The position numbers and the translations under genes are program-made. A stretch of DNA of 64,000 bases. Origin: Paragonimus skrjabini miyazakii (taxonomy: Eukaryota > Platyhelminthes > Trematoda > Plagiorchiida > Troglotrematidae). The stretch is from assembly GCA_014338405.1 (NCBI GenBank), contig JTDE01000032.1:442727-506726 (forward strand). Direction: 5' to 3'. Under the pieces are notes generated by a model. That model was not told the DNA's origin and ran no database searches. It was given only the letters and a program-made list of their open reading frames with translations. This document shows, piece after piece, positions 25,666 to 39,078 of the stretch; positions within the stretch are counted from its first letter, which is position 1; every line of letters starts with the position of its first letter.

Positions 25666-26931
25666 TCAGACTGCCCGGTCGCCTCGAAAGGAGACAGAGT
25701 GATTGTCCTGCTTGCTCCAGTGGGTATCTCACCAGTAGTAAAATACCGCTCAAATGGACGATTTCTCTAATTTCAACCTGGACAAAAGTCTTAGTCGGTG
25801 TAGCTTTCCACAATAAAGTTATAGGTCAATCCTTGAATAAAGACTCCTAACTCCTGCAATTACACGGCTACTGGTGTAGACATTTTACGCCACATTTGAG
25901 TGGGCATGCCTAGAACGAAAGTTTACCTAGCAATCACTGGGAATAAAATTATGCTAAATAATCAGCGAGATCTTCAAAGTTTCGATTATTATCACAGCAC
26001 CGAAATGCCCGACAGGAGACATCTCTACGGAATATTATTGGGAACTGTGTGGTACCAAGCGTGGAAAGGACGTGAAACTGTAACGTTCTGCCGAAACCAG
26101 CAAGCGCGTACAAGTTGAATTTGTATTGCGTAACAGGGCTTGCTGCTGTGTTGTTGATGCCGTTTTAGTTTTCCTTTGCATAAGTCATGTGCATGGTTAC
26201 TTATTAGGATAAACATACGATCATTTTTCCCATATTTATCAAAAGATATTCATAGTGTGAGGGTCCAGTGTCAAGCACCAAGTGGTTTAGTGCATTTAAT
26301 TCGTTATCCAACGTGGACAGGTAATTCAAATTCAGTCGATTCTCGATATCTATCAACTTATCTGGAATGAGTTAGTCTGTAAATATGAGATATATCATGA
26401 ACCCTATCATTCCTTGCAGACTGTGCATGTCCTCAGAAAGAATCGCAACTCCGGAATAAATTGTTGAAGTTTCAGACTCGTACAAGTCGCTGGACTTGAA
26501 GACAACACTCTTATGTCGTCCGATTATGTCCAATCTAGTGTATATCACCTGTTTATTGTAACAACGTAATCAAATAACTGATTCTGGTAACACCACATCA
26601 AAATTTGGGATATCTAATTGATAGTTCAGACAGCTTGGTAATGGAACTTTCTTCATCAGATTCAAGCTGTTTTCAATTTTTCACTAGTTGGCTGTTTGCT
26701 TGCACTGAGATTATGTTCCTATTTCAAATAATGTTCCTTTGCTATAACACCCCATAGCTGTTTAAATTCTCCAGCCGTTTTATTTCGAGCATTCTCCCTT
26801 GTTCTTCTTTCTCAAACACTAAAACACGCAGCTAGGTCAACTTAAGCTCTCTTGCTTTACATAAAATTCACTTTTAATTATAAACTTCTCGTGCATCTTG
26901 TCCACAATAGCATATTCATTTTTACTTTTCG

Positions 26932-29900
26932 TCATTTTTCTTCTAGGAACGTATTTAAAAGAACCGGCTCTTCAGTGTTTCCACCAGTGAACCAAAAGAT
27001 AGCTTTCTCATCGGATACGGTCGTATACGTTTTGAACATGTTTATTTCAAAGTAAGGTTTGATACATTCGGTTAAACTCATTCTGGTACCATTTCTGTTA
27101 CTAACCAGTATAAAAATTAACTGAAACAAATCAGTGCTAGAAGGACATTTTTCTTTCACGTGAGTTTGACGATACTACTTTATTCGTTGAAAGTCCACAA
27201 ATTAGGTTATTTTGGTTCATTCTAGCGACATTTTTCCAAATTACTACAGACGCATTAACCACAACCAGCCTACAACATTCGCTCAGCGTAACACAGTTAG
27301 TCCATCGGGATTCGATTCTTGACTGAACACACTTTTAGTAATTGAAAAGATAGACAGATCAGGGGTAAGATGCGGAGACCAGATTTGCATTTCGTACACA
27401 TTTAGCTTATACTTTTGGCAGTTTCGCTCTCATCAATTGTCAAACAATTTATCATTCCTGACTTTCATATTACGATGCTGGAGATGGACACCTTAGATGA
27501 AGAATAGCAATCAGTATTTTCATTTCTCATGCAGCTCTTCTGCGCTTGTTGTGAAAGAATGTGCCGATATACTTACAGTTCTTCTTGCCCATGGTGTTTT
27601 TATCTGAGGCACTAACAGTGGTTGTATCCCATAGCAATACCTTCATCTCAAGAAGTTGTTCACATCGATTATATGTGCTGCATTACTAAAAGTTTCAATT
27701 GCGTCAGATCTGCACTTACCGCCAATACGCGATTCTCCCTCAATTATCTGTTGTGCTTCAGAATTCTGGTAATAAAATAACAGTTCAAGAAAGAAAGCAG
27801 GAAAAAATTAGCATGAAAAACAGAATTTATGTTCTTGACGAATAGTTCAAGAAGTTTGCATCTGTAAAAGACTTATGAGTATTATTTGCAGAACTGAATG
27901 TGTTCTCATCTTAAATGTGACTAGCCAAATTACTTTCCTCCGTAAGAAAACAACTGGCCTTAGATTATCAAACTACAGCATTTATAATCACAGACACTTT
28001 AAATTGTGGAAATATACCGGACCCTAATGAAGTACTGCTCATATGTCCGCTCATTTAGATAAAGTTTACAAACCGTTTCTTTTGAAAGGAAGTCGTAGAC
28101 TATAGGTTCGTTCGGGTTAGATTGCACTATCAATGAGTGGGTAAAATCCGGTTCATAATGTGATTTCGGATGGTGGTTTTCCAGCAGTGATCTTTTAGTA
28201 AGTTAGACAAGTGATACAATTTGCTTGTGCAGAAATCAAATAAGAACGTGACCTTTGAGAATTGACTAAATACCCAGGAAATATATGATCAGCTTTCAAA
28301 CTGATGATGATGCATTGATATCCTGAGAAATCTAAGCGTCCTAATTTGCGGAATACTGTATTGACAGTTTGGTTTCCATGTTAAAAATTGTGTTAAGCTC
28401 ACCGTGGGCAAAATCGTCTTAAAAAGAATGACTTGAAAGTATGTATGAATGTGACAGCTGTTGTCAACTCGATTTATAGTTCAAGTTACATCAACCGAAC
28501 CACTGACATTGATCATTGGGAAAATCCGTTCAAAAATACGGTGCCTTTTATAATACACATATGAAGGGAAGTACCGTTCTTGGGCTTATACACCGAAGTT
28601 ACCGGGACATGTATTATAGTATATCTTGAGATAATCGGGCAGCGTAGGCACTAATAACAAACGGTTGTAGTTGGACCCTTATAAATGATAATTCGGTTGT
28701 ACATAAAGTGAAAGTACTCGTAGTCCAACCTCTGGTTTCAGCAGGGTTAAATATATTAGCGAGATTTAACTACTGAAAAAAAAATCATGTGTAACATTTC
28801 TTTTTAAGAGGGACTGCTGAATAGTCGACTTGAATGAAAAAGCCGCCGTCATCATTAATTAATTTTCGAGCTTCGTCAGTTGTGTCTTCTATTACTTACT
28901 AGTAAAAGATGTGAGTCGCTCTGTATTTTGTGAGAATCGATGCACACTTATAGCGAGCAGTTTGCTAGATTTTACAACGCTGTTTGTTCAGGTAAAGAAT
29001 GCCTGTAATAAACATGTGCAAATCGGCAGCAAAGTTGGCTTAGCTTTTTGTTAACTCATTGGTAGAAAATCCTATTTTGATATACATTTGATTGGTCTGC
29101 GAAAGCCAATAAACTTGTTTCGTTATTCAGCGTAGTTTGTCCAATCAACCTCCGTTAAAGCTGTGAGCACGAAGACATTGAGTATAAGCGTATTCGCTTC
29201 AACTAATTTTTTTTTAAATTCAATTATTGCACGATGTTGTCCACATCTTAAGAAGTCAAGTAACACAATTACAATAGTATACTATTTAATTCACCCTCAA
29301 CGATTGGGTATTCTATGGTTGGGCATGATTGTTATGCTCACTGTTATGCTAACTATGCCATAAATACCTAGCTCAGCTGGTTGAGAGCATACCAAGCAGA
29401 GAGATACGTTTGTAATTACTGACACGGATCTAACCAAAGACCGGATCTTTCACAGCTAAGTAATCTTACAGCTACAAGTTTGTCATACTTCTCAACAGAC
29501 CTACTGAGTGGACAATTGCAAGTTTATAACTACACCAAGAAAACCTCATTGTTATTCAAAATTTTAAATAAAATGCCACCCATGGTAAAGGTGGTGACTC
29601 AGGTGGTTATACCCAATTGTAAGCACTGCGGATATACTTCTCCTTCATGCAAAAGTCAACTCACAATATGATCAAGATAGCATTGTAACCTAAAAAACAA
29701 CATCGTCGTGCCTATGGAACAGGGAGAGCCTTGACTAACTGGGCAGTCAAGACATTCGTTTCCGACTGGATAAATTGATAAATAGTTGGAGTGAATCGGG
29801 AAGTTGTAGGCAAAAAAACTTGCGTCAACAGATATTCCGTCATACGTTAAGTAAAACACAGCAACATCTTGACAGGACGGTTTTTGTGCTTCTATTTGAC

Positions 29901-31119
29901 ATCTACGAGCAACCCAGGACCTACTCACAGACGGATGTGACTACACGTTTAGCCATACAAATTTAGACATACCCAGCGAAGAATCACTCCACTAACATCC
30001 CGGCAACTGACCAGGCAAACATCTATATACCGTTTATAATATCTAGCTGAAAACTCTGTCTGAAAATGGAATCTGCAAATAAGGTTGGGTGGTAGTCTAA
30101 ATACTGCTAACATAGTGTTAACCCTTCCTCATCCAAACGAAATCAAAACTCACGGACAGAAAATAGTGCGCAGATTCCTTGATGTTGGTTGTATATGTCA
30201 ACTTTGGTAACCTTCGCATGCAGTGTGCTCAGGACTTATCATTCAGGTTCCTGGGCGTACATAAAATCTGGTCATGACTGCGGCAGTATACGCATTTCGC
30301 AAAACCTACGTGGTCAGTGTTGTCACGTAAGTGGACAACTCGGCTGCCAGTTTATACGCTGTGACAACTGACCACTTGTTCTGACTATGCTGAACTTCTT
30401 CTGGAAGGCTAATGGAATGTGTTGATTGGGTCGTGCCATGGGGTGGAGCCCGAAACCGCTGAACTCTACTGTTGTAGACTTACCTTAGTACCAAAAAAAG
30501 GAAATGGGCAGTGCCATTGCTAAGTGTTTATGAATGCAGTTTGAATCAGCTTTGGATTCCATAGAATTAAGCGGGTTTATTAGGCCGTTCAGGTGCCCAC
30601 TGATAAAAGTGTTGCTGAGTTTGGTTACCATTCCTATAATGCAGTGACTCAGTGTGTATTCGGGAAAGTAATCATTGCGTTATGTGGTGAGCGCACACTG
30701 AAATCATCATGGTAATAAAACACCCAGAGAATCCATTCGGGCATGCATGATTAAACCTGTTTTGGTGCATTTTGTCGCATAATATCTGGAAGCCTGCTAA
30801 CTGTGTGAGGTGAATGCAAGCCATTTCCTAACTGTGTAGTATAGCAAGTAAATTAACCCACATTTCGTTTCCTCAGAGCGCAAAATTAATTGCGCATGAG
30901 ACTTTTGAGGAAGTGCAGCAATATGACCATGTGAAGTTGCGGTTATCAGATACTCATATGGACGCAGTCACACAGTCAAGTTCATCTGCCATATGTATGT
31001 CATTACTATGTATTTTGTGGACATTATCATAGCCATGCGATCTCTTGATATTAACTGTACTTATAATCACGGCTTTACAGTTCCCTCTTCTGATCTGTTC
31101 CTTGCTGAACCATATATAC
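26932..31119 (-). CDS. Unrecognised gene, six phase-consistent exons ending in a stop
   Basis: Candidate exons down the minus strand: 31119-31079 (after tttcttttggtcag), 30483-30327 (after cctttttttggtactaag; donor GTGACA is weak), 29902-29665 (after gggttgctcgtag; donor GTGAGT), 27765-27720 (after gttattttattaccag; donor GTAAGT), 27611-27577 (after accactgttag; donor GTAAGT) and 27120-26932 (after actgatttgtttcag, ending TGA). Phases agree at every junction and the joined frame is open for about 234 codons. The second exon reads STTVEFSGFGLHPMARPNQ. The third is rich in Cys and aromatic residues (VAVFYLTYDGISVDASFFAY, then GNECLDCPVSQGSPC), suggesting an extracellular or secreted fold. The last reads DEKAIFWFTGGNTEEPVLL. 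The first exon and any signal peptide were not found. No family recognised. Confidence 0.45.
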
Positions 31120-31819
31120 CTGACCAAAAGAAACACTTCTTATCAACCATTTGATTGATATTTGTCTAGCGTGGGCGATTAATACTGTCTTATATGTAAT
31201 ACCGTGTAGGCGTATTTAGTGAAGCTGACCTTTTGCTAATAATACACAGCCTGTTATTTTTAGTGCCCACGAATGCTTACCACTGCCTTACATATGTCAT
31301 CAGAAATCAGTTATTTCACCACAAGGTAGTTTGTCAAAAGGCTCTAGAGATTATCGCTCAAATTAAGAGGTCTTTCAAATTCTAACTGAACCATCTAATG
31401 AGGATAACGTTAAAAGCGAGGATCACCTGGAAGTGGATCAAGTCAGCATAACATATGATGCAATAGCTCGTATATTTTCTCCTTCAGCAAGCTAATGATG
31501 CCATTTTTTGTTTCCCTCTACAGAACATTTAGATTGCAGCGCTTTACAAATCTACTATTTTTCATAATGTAATGGTTAACATCTGTATTGATCCCGACTA
31601 GATTTATTAACCAAAGTGATGTGTTGACACAAATGTGGACCGTCCAACTATGTATGTACTATGTTCTGCCTAAACAAGTATTTATCATGGTAGTATCCAT
31701 AATTATCACAGTGAGTATCCATGCTACACATTTCACTTTCAGATTATTAAGACAAATAAATTTACTCTCAAGTCCCTGGTTACTTGCAAGACAAATAATT
31801 TCTCTATCAAAACAGTATC

Positions 31820-34594
31820 AGAAATGTCTAATTCTACAACTGTTATATTCGGAAATGCCAGGTTCAATGTAGCATGAAATATTGTGAAGGCGCTCAAAAT
31901 AAAAATTGCACGTGTCAAAACATCTTTCACATTTTAAAAATATCCACAAAATTTTGAATGACAGGGACAGGTAAAATAGTGCGAGACAAGGTGTTTTCAC
32001 TTTTGTTTTAGGTTTGTACTACAAACACCAGTTGTTGTAGAATTGAACCAACGTAGATCGCTGAGTAGAAAATTTTCAGTAATTTTGCCCGAACCAATTG
32101 ATGTACGTTACACTCATTTAAACTGAAATCGGTCAGTAGACACCGATTCTTGTTTCACTCGTGAGAAAACGTCAGAATGTAACGAAGGCTGAAACCAGCG
32201 GAATTCATCTGTCTATCTCATTTTTGTGAAATTCGGAACCCTGTATTTACAATGAAACTCTACGTGGGGCCGTATACATCTGCCTGTCCAGAATATTAAA
32301 AGCTAATGTTATTCAGATTAAGTACGTGTGAAGGACGCTTAGAACGAGAACCTCCTGCTTGACGTTTGAGGAGGCCGTAATGCACATTTGATATTTGCGA
32401 AAATTGAATACCCATGGATAAAAATTGCACTTTTTTCATTGGAGGCAATATTTGTCGGTTCACACCAGGAGAGCATGTTTCCACAAGCTGTAGGTTGTGT
32501 GGATAACTGAACAGTGAAGATCCTGATAAGTGAATTGAAGTGAAACAGTGTGTAACGGTTCAGTACCCTGCGCTAAACAGGATGGCTCAAACCTAGCCAT
32601 CCATTCGCTCCATACTTTAACTGTATCCGTCACACATATCCCGGGCCTATTCTCAAGGTCATAGACACAGCACGCGCTCCACAGGCCAGCGCACAATTCG
32701 ACAGTCCCGGTCCAATCTCCACTCCCAGGTTCCGCTAGGTGTTTTTCGCCTTCACTCACCCGATAATCACTGATCCCTTTTCCCTCAACACTACGGGTGC
32801 CAAGTTCACATGCACGCACACACATGCGCATCGACCGAGCCAACTCGATTGCAGCACTCCTGAGGAAGGCCACCCGAGGAGGCTGAAGCATACACTATAG
32901 CGACATGCTCGTAACTCTGTGTTATTCTCCAGCCATTTATCAATACCATGTTAAACACGACGCCCAAACTGTTTGACATCATTCGTACTGAATTTGGTGC
33001 GGATTTTTAACGACGGGCTTCAATTTACAAGCATGTGACGCCCCCACATGAAGGTGACTAAACTCGTAGACACACTACACAACTTCTGACGCCGCGTCTC
33101 GGACGCTGAAAAAATCAGCAACGCACAAAATCAACGATCATGAAGATGTGAGCCATACTACAGCTCGACGTCGTATACACGTGATCCCGTCCCAACAATA
33201 CTGCCGACTCACAGCGTACACCTGGATATTGTTATCCACACTTTTATCAACCGGGATATTATGTTGTCTTCTGGCTTTTGCCTATTTCTAATTATTTCTA
33301 CTGTACAATTACAAACGTTTGCTCAATGTACATGGCTGAGGTCTACTGAAGGTTACAGAGCTGCGCTCTGATCGTCTTTCGCGTTGAGATTTAGAATGTG
33401 AATGAACTAGCTGAGATTTCCTTACATACATTCTCCATCGGAACTGGGTTTAACTGTACTATTACTGTGTATTACTTTAGTGAGTGTCCTGGCAATGGTG
33501 GCTTCATGTTTTCCAGTACAAGTGTAATACAATGATGAATTGCAGATTATAAACTTATGTCTGTTTGCTGCACAATTTCCTTAGGGGCTCTTTCTAGTTA
33601 ATACGTGGTTTCACATGAAAAATATGGACAGGCTACTTAACGAATAAATACTTCGGAAGTGTTACGAGCAACGAGACGACATGCAGGCATAATAAGAGTA
33701 TGGAGAGTGGCTGTTCTTTGCCTTATAGTGTGCAAAAATTGCATTCGCTTCTATTCATTATAATTTTCTGCAAGGTCGAGAACGCGATAGTCGTAGTTGA
33801 CCATCGTCATAGCATTAACTTTACAGAATACATATAGTTTCAGGAAAAACGGAGAAGAAAACATATAAACCACCGTTAATTTGATTTTGCTGTGAACTAC
33901 ACTGCTTCAGAAAATTGACAAGTTTAGTTGAGTATGCGCCAACTGTATTAATCAAACAACGTTCGAGATGTGGCCGTTGTAAATACCGATGATAAGACTG
34001 CATGAATTTGGCTGGATGTAGGCAAACTCACATTAAATCATTAGTGGCAGACGTGCAGTAGGATCGTGTACAAATCGCTGGAACCCATACCTGATGACTG
34101 TATCCACGATAACTTGTTACAACTGTGCTATCGAAGACTGTGATTGCTGTTTCGCAAACAGCCAAGCCTGAGTTGTAACGGGGTTGAAGAATGTAAGAAA
34201 GACCTAGATGTTTTCTAAGTTCTGCCAAGGTCACGGGGAATAGACATCTGACGAAACAGTATTAATTCCATAAAACGCTCGAAAACGGTGCATTTTCTTA
34301 TCTAGGAAGTATTGTTATCAAAATGCATCCATTGATTGGTTGTAGGTGACAAACCGAAACTCCAGTCCTTTCTATGTAAACGAATTCTTGGCTCAACCGT
34401 GACCGGTCTCGCAAAACAAGTGGCGGTTTACTCGCAAGACCTTTTTCCTCGACATCTGTAAACTGTAGTAACCTCTGGATAATTTTTACTTAGTTATCTT
34501 GTTCGCATTATAGCCACTGTCCATCGATGAGTCTGCTCCAGTTTAGATTATTCTAACTTAGATTCTTCCCAGCTGATTACTGTGTGCATCCTGT
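31820..34594. repeat. 2,775-bp segment, first copy
   Basis: Repeated at 34695-37469 with a constant offset of 2,875. The only difference found is A at 31839 versus G at 34714. All reading frames inside both copies translate identically apart from that change. It is separated from the second copy by exactly 100 N. It holds a PLE terminal-repeat remnant (32855-33010) and otherwise no gene I can name. Confidence 0.9.
32855..33010 (+). repeat. Penelope-like element terminal-repeat remnant
   Basis: Matches the terminal repeats of the PLE at 57684-60474: ctcctgaggaaggcc...gaggaggctgaagc, ctctgtgttattctcc..ccatttatca, and acgacgcccaaactgtttga, the inverse of 57715-57745. The 143-codon open frame on the opposite strand (32460-32891) partly arises from this repeat and is not taken as a gene. 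Confidence 0.55.
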
Positions 34595-34694
34595 NNNNNN
34601 NNNNNNNNNNNNNNNNNNNNNNNNNNNNNNNNNNNNNNNNNNNNNNNNNNNNNNNNNNNNNNNNNNNNNNNNNNNNNNNNNNNNNNNNNNNNNN
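34595..34694. other. Assembly gap, 100 N
   Basis: Exactly 100 N between the two near-identical 2,775-bp copies. This is the pattern expected when two overlapping contigs are placed end to end without merging. Confidence 0.95.
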
Positions 34695-37469
34695 AGAAAT
34701 GTCTAATTCTACAGCTGTTATATTCGGAAATGCCAGGTTCAATGTAGCATGAAATATTGTGAAGGCGCTCAAAATAAAAATTGCACGTGTCAAAACATCT
34801 TTCACATTTTAAAAATATCCACAAAATTTTGAATGACAGGGACAGGTAAAATAGTGCGAGACAAGGTGTTTTCACTTTTGTTTTAGGTTTGTACTACAAA
34901 CACCAGTTGTTGTAGAATTGAACCAACGTAGATCGCTGAGTAGAAAATTTTCAGTAATTTTGCCCGAACCAATTGATGTACGTTACACTCATTTAAACTG
35001 AAATCGGTCAGTAGACACCGATTCTTGTTTCACTCGTGAGAAAACGTCAGAATGTAACGAAGGCTGAAACCAGCGGAATTCATCTGTCTATCTCATTTTT
35101 GTGAAATTCGGAACCCTGTATTTACAATGAAACTCTACGTGGGGCCGTATACATCTGCCTGTCCAGAATATTAAAAGCTAATGTTATTCAGATTAAGTAC
35201 GTGTGAAGGACGCTTAGAACGAGAACCTCCTGCTTGACGTTTGAGGAGGCCGTAATGCACATTTGATATTTGCGAAAATTGAATACCCATGGATAAAAAT
35301 TGCACTTTTTTCATTGGAGGCAATATTTGTCGGTTCACACCAGGAGAGCATGTTTCCACAAGCTGTAGGTTGTGTGGATAACTGAACAGTGAAGATCCTG
35401 ATAAGTGAATTGAAGTGAAACAGTGTGTAACGGTTCAGTACCCTGCGCTAAACAGGATGGCTCAAACCTAGCCATCCATTCGCTCCATACTTTAACTGTA
35501 TCCGTCACACATATCCCGGGCCTATTCTCAAGGTCATAGACACAGCACGCGCTCCACAGGCCAGCGCACAATTCGACAGTCCCGGTCCAATCTCCACTCC
35601 CAGGTTCCGCTAGGTGTTTTTCGCCTTCACTCACCCGATAATCACTGATCCCTTTTCCCTCAACACTACGGGTGCCAAGTTCACATGCACGCACACACAT
35701 GCGCATCGACCGAGCCAACTCGATTGCAGCACTCCTGAGGAAGGCCACCCGAGGAGGCTGAAGCATACACTATAGCGACATGCTCGTAACTCTGTGTTAT
35801 TCTCCAGCCATTTATCAATACCATGTTAAACACGACGCCCAAACTGTTTGACATCATTCGTACTGAATTTGGTGCGGATTTTTAACGACGGGCTTCAATT
35901 TACAAGCATGTGACGCCCCCACATGAAGGTGACTAAACTCGTAGACACACTACACAACTTCTGACGCCGCGTCTCGGACGCTGAAAAAATCAGCAACGCA
36001 CAAAATCAACGATCATGAAGATGTGAGCCATACTACAGCTCGACGTCGTATACACGTGATCCCGTCCCAACAATACTGCCGACTCACAGCGTACACCTGG
36101 ATATTGTTATCCACACTTTTATCAACCGGGATATTATGTTGTCTTCTGGCTTTTGCCTATTTCTAATTATTTCTACTGTACAATTACAAACGTTTGCTCA
36201 ATGTACATGGCTGAGGTCTACTGAAGGTTACAGAGCTGCGCTCTGATCGTCTTTCGCGTTGAGATTTAGAATGTGAATGAACTAGCTGAGATTTCCTTAC
36301 ATACATTCTCCATCGGAACTGGGTTTAACTGTACTATTACTGTGTATTACTTTAGTGAGTGTCCTGGCAATGGTGGCTTCATGTTTTCCAGTACAAGTGT
36401 AATACAATGATGAATTGCAGATTATAAACTTATGTCTGTTTGCTGCACAATTTCCTTAGGGGCTCTTTCTAGTTAATACGTGGTTTCACATGAAAAATAT
36501 GGACAGGCTACTTAACGAATAAATACTTCGGAAGTGTTACGAGCAACGAGACGACATGCAGGCATAATAAGAGTATGGAGAGTGGCTGTTCTTTGCCTTA
36601 TAGTGTGCAAAAATTGCATTCGCTTCTATTCATTATAATTTTCTGCAAGGTCGAGAACGCGATAGTCGTAGTTGACCATCGTCATAGCATTAACTTTACA
36701 GAATACATATAGTTTCAGGAAAAACGGAGAAGAAAACATATAAACCACCGTTAATTTGATTTTGCTGTGAACTACACTGCTTCAGAAAATTGACAAGTTT
36801 AGTTGAGTATGCGCCAACTGTATTAATCAAACAACGTTCGAGATGTGGCCGTTGTAAATACCGATGATAAGACTGCATGAATTTGGCTGGATGTAGGCAA
36901 ACTCACATTAAATCATTAGTGGCAGACGTGCAGTAGGATCGTGTACAAATCGCTGGAACCCATACCTGATGACTGTATCCACGATAACTTGTTACAACTG
37001 TGCTATCGAAGACTGTGATTGCTGTTTCGCAAACAGCCAAGCCTGAGTTGTAACGGGGTTGAAGAATGTAAGAAAGACCTAGATGTTTTCTAAGTTCTGC
37101 CAAGGTCACGGGGAATAGACATCTGACGAAACAGTATTAATTCCATAAAACGCTCGAAAACGGTGCATTTTCTTATCTAGGAAGTATTGTTATCAAAATG
37201 CATCCATTGATTGGTTGTAGGTGACAAACCGAAACTCCAGTCCTTTCTATGTAAACGAATTCTTGGCTCAACCGTGACCGGTCTCGCAAAACAAGTGGCG
37301 GTTTACTCGCAAGACCTTTTTCCTCGACATCTGTAAACTGTAGTAACCTCTGGATAATTTTTACTTAGTTATCTTGTTCGCATTATAGCCACTGTCCATC
37401 GATGAGTCTGCTCCAGTTTAGATTATTCTAACTTAGATTCTTCCCAGCTGATTACTGTGTGCATCCTGT
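34695..37469. repeat. 2,775-bp segment, second copy
   Basis: Copy of 31820-34594, including its PLE terminal-repeat remnant at 35730-35885. After 37469 the sequence becomes unique (caatgtgtgttctgtggag). Before 31820 the first copy continues into unique sequence. Confidence 0.9.
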
Positions 37470-37700
37470 CAATGTGTGTTCTGTGGAGTGCTTTTCATTT
37501 CGTGATTGTTATTTTCGCCGATCACATTGTTTAGCTGTTGATCCGCGATTGTTCTGATTAGTAAAACAAACACAGGTCGAACGCAATAGCGGTATATCCA
37601 GGCGCCAGGGCACGAAAATGAACACACTCATATACATTTCATCCTAAATGTAATCACGTTATTATGTAATACATAACCACATTTTGCCCAGCAACCTGAT

Positions 37701-38000
37701 CATTACTCACAGGCGAAAGTGGTTGAGTGTTCACATATGATAATTTGGTCGTGCCTAATGTGAGGTCAATGGCGCAGAGGTGAACACGGTTGCCTCATGA
37801 ACAGCGTGTCCGTGGTACAAGTCCCGGCAGTAGCGATGATATGCACTACTGACGAGCTATAATGAGAGCGGAACTCGCGTCTAATGCTTCTGCATTTCGA
37901 AAGGGGCCGACTGGAAAGTCTATGGGGATGCGACAGCTGCGTTCAATTCTTGGTGATGTTCAATCTATATGAAAATCAAAATCCCCCACCACTCATCAGA
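37701..38000 (+). repeat. tRNA-derived SINE, well preserved
   Basis: Head cattactcacaggcgaaagt, then an RNA polymerase III A box (TGGCGCAGAGG at 37770-37780) and a B box (GGTACAAGTCC at 37813-37823, two changes from the consensus), spaced as in a tRNA. The body contains gatatgcactactgacgag and ttcgaaaggggccgactgg. The tail is ggtgatgttcaatctatatg and ends near cactcatcaga. The same layout at 46536-46822 confirms the family. Confidence 0.75.
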
Positions 38001-39078
38001 TTTCATAACTATTAATTTATCCCAGTCATGTTCACATTCAGGTTAACAGTTTACCATATTCGCGCACATGATAGCCGTGGTCGCGCACGGACTAGTTTGA
38101 TAGTGATATCATTCGTATGGTGGTAACCATGTATGAAATGCTTGCGTCTGTGCGTGTCTCAGCATTAAATATGATCGTGTGTTTCCACAGTATCGATTAT
38201 AGAAACTCTCATAGAACGTAGTTGCATGGAGGAGATAGACGGCTGTAAGGTGGTCTGAGTTGTGAGCTGAGAAATGATGACTGAACAGGTGGTGAACCAA
38301 TGGAACCACTCAATAGAGTGGAGAAAAATCGGCCTTACGCGGAAAGTGGTTTTCATTCGGGTCGAACTCACTTTGAGTGGCAACGGTATTTACAAAGTCG
38401 ATATACTATTCGCAGTAATCATTGTACATTCGAAAACCGTTTATACAGAAAGCTCTTGTCTTAACAGCCTTTCGTGTTAGATAGAAAACTCTAGGTCCCA
38501 TTATAGTCTGCCGTATCACATTCGAGTGTGCACGCCATAAAACATGTTTAATAAGATAAAGCAGAGAACAACTACTACTGTTGTTGAAACTTCTGCTGTG
38601 TACGGAAGAACCTTGATAATTAACCCTGAATCGACGTAAACCGATGTCGCTGCTTCAGTGCACAGATAGACTGCAGTTGATTGTAACAATGAACTATATT
38701 AAGCACGAACGAAATTATGAGGAAAATACCCGTAAACTTAAAATTAGAGATGGGAAGGAACGTTTTTATGAGTTGTCTTTTGCTCTTTTCTGTTATCCTG
38801 AACACATCTGATAGTGAGGTGTACAAAACAGTATCTTTATTGTCCCAGTTGATGATACAGTGAATTCAGCAACAACAGCAGCAACATCATTTTCTTTACG
38901 AGTATTGCCGTCGTTATCTTGACCATTTTCATGGTCACAAACAATCATAATCATTCAAACTTTATGTCAAGAGTAACCCTGTTTTTGTACACCAAATTAC
39001 TGGGTTGCACTCCATTGTACTACACGCTGTATTTGACCTCAACTCATACAAAACACAAATGTCAATTAGTTGTTTTAG
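38001..39078. other. No gene seen
   Basis: Overlapping open frames on both strands (38109-38480, 38620-38826) show no splice support. Part may be intron of the gene ending at 39585. Confidence 0.25.

Noticed and set aside
29368..29460. Possible tRNA gene starting ctagctcagctggttgagagc
   Set aside because: The A-box region is good, but the expected B box is degenerate (ggatctaacc) and no acceptor stem pairs. At most an old SINE head.
30247..30326. Plus-strand exon candidate between cttatcattcag and GTAAGT
   Set aside because: Its donor coincides with the end of the minus-strand exon 30483-30327, which joins in phase to several others; both cannot easily be real. Kept only as an alternative.
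30484..30517. Minus-strand signal-peptide-like first exon (MALPISFF...)
   Set aside because: Counting the seven T residues gives an in-frame stop (TAC TAA) before the splice site; the T run is better read as the polypyrimidine tract of the acceptor at 30484.
32460..32891. 143-codon minus-strand ORF
   Set aside because: It overlaps the PLE terminal-repeat remnant and its peptide ends in repeat-derived sequence; no splice or motif support. Its exact recurrence at 35335-35766 is due to the duplicated segment.
33473..33530. EGF-like-looking short frame (ECPGNGGFMF) after an acceptor-like tract
   Set aside because: Only one Cys and no good donor; too short to support.
34548..34875. ORFs spanning the 100-N gap
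   Set aside because: Same reason: open only because N is read through, and they join sequence that is probably duplicated by the assembly.
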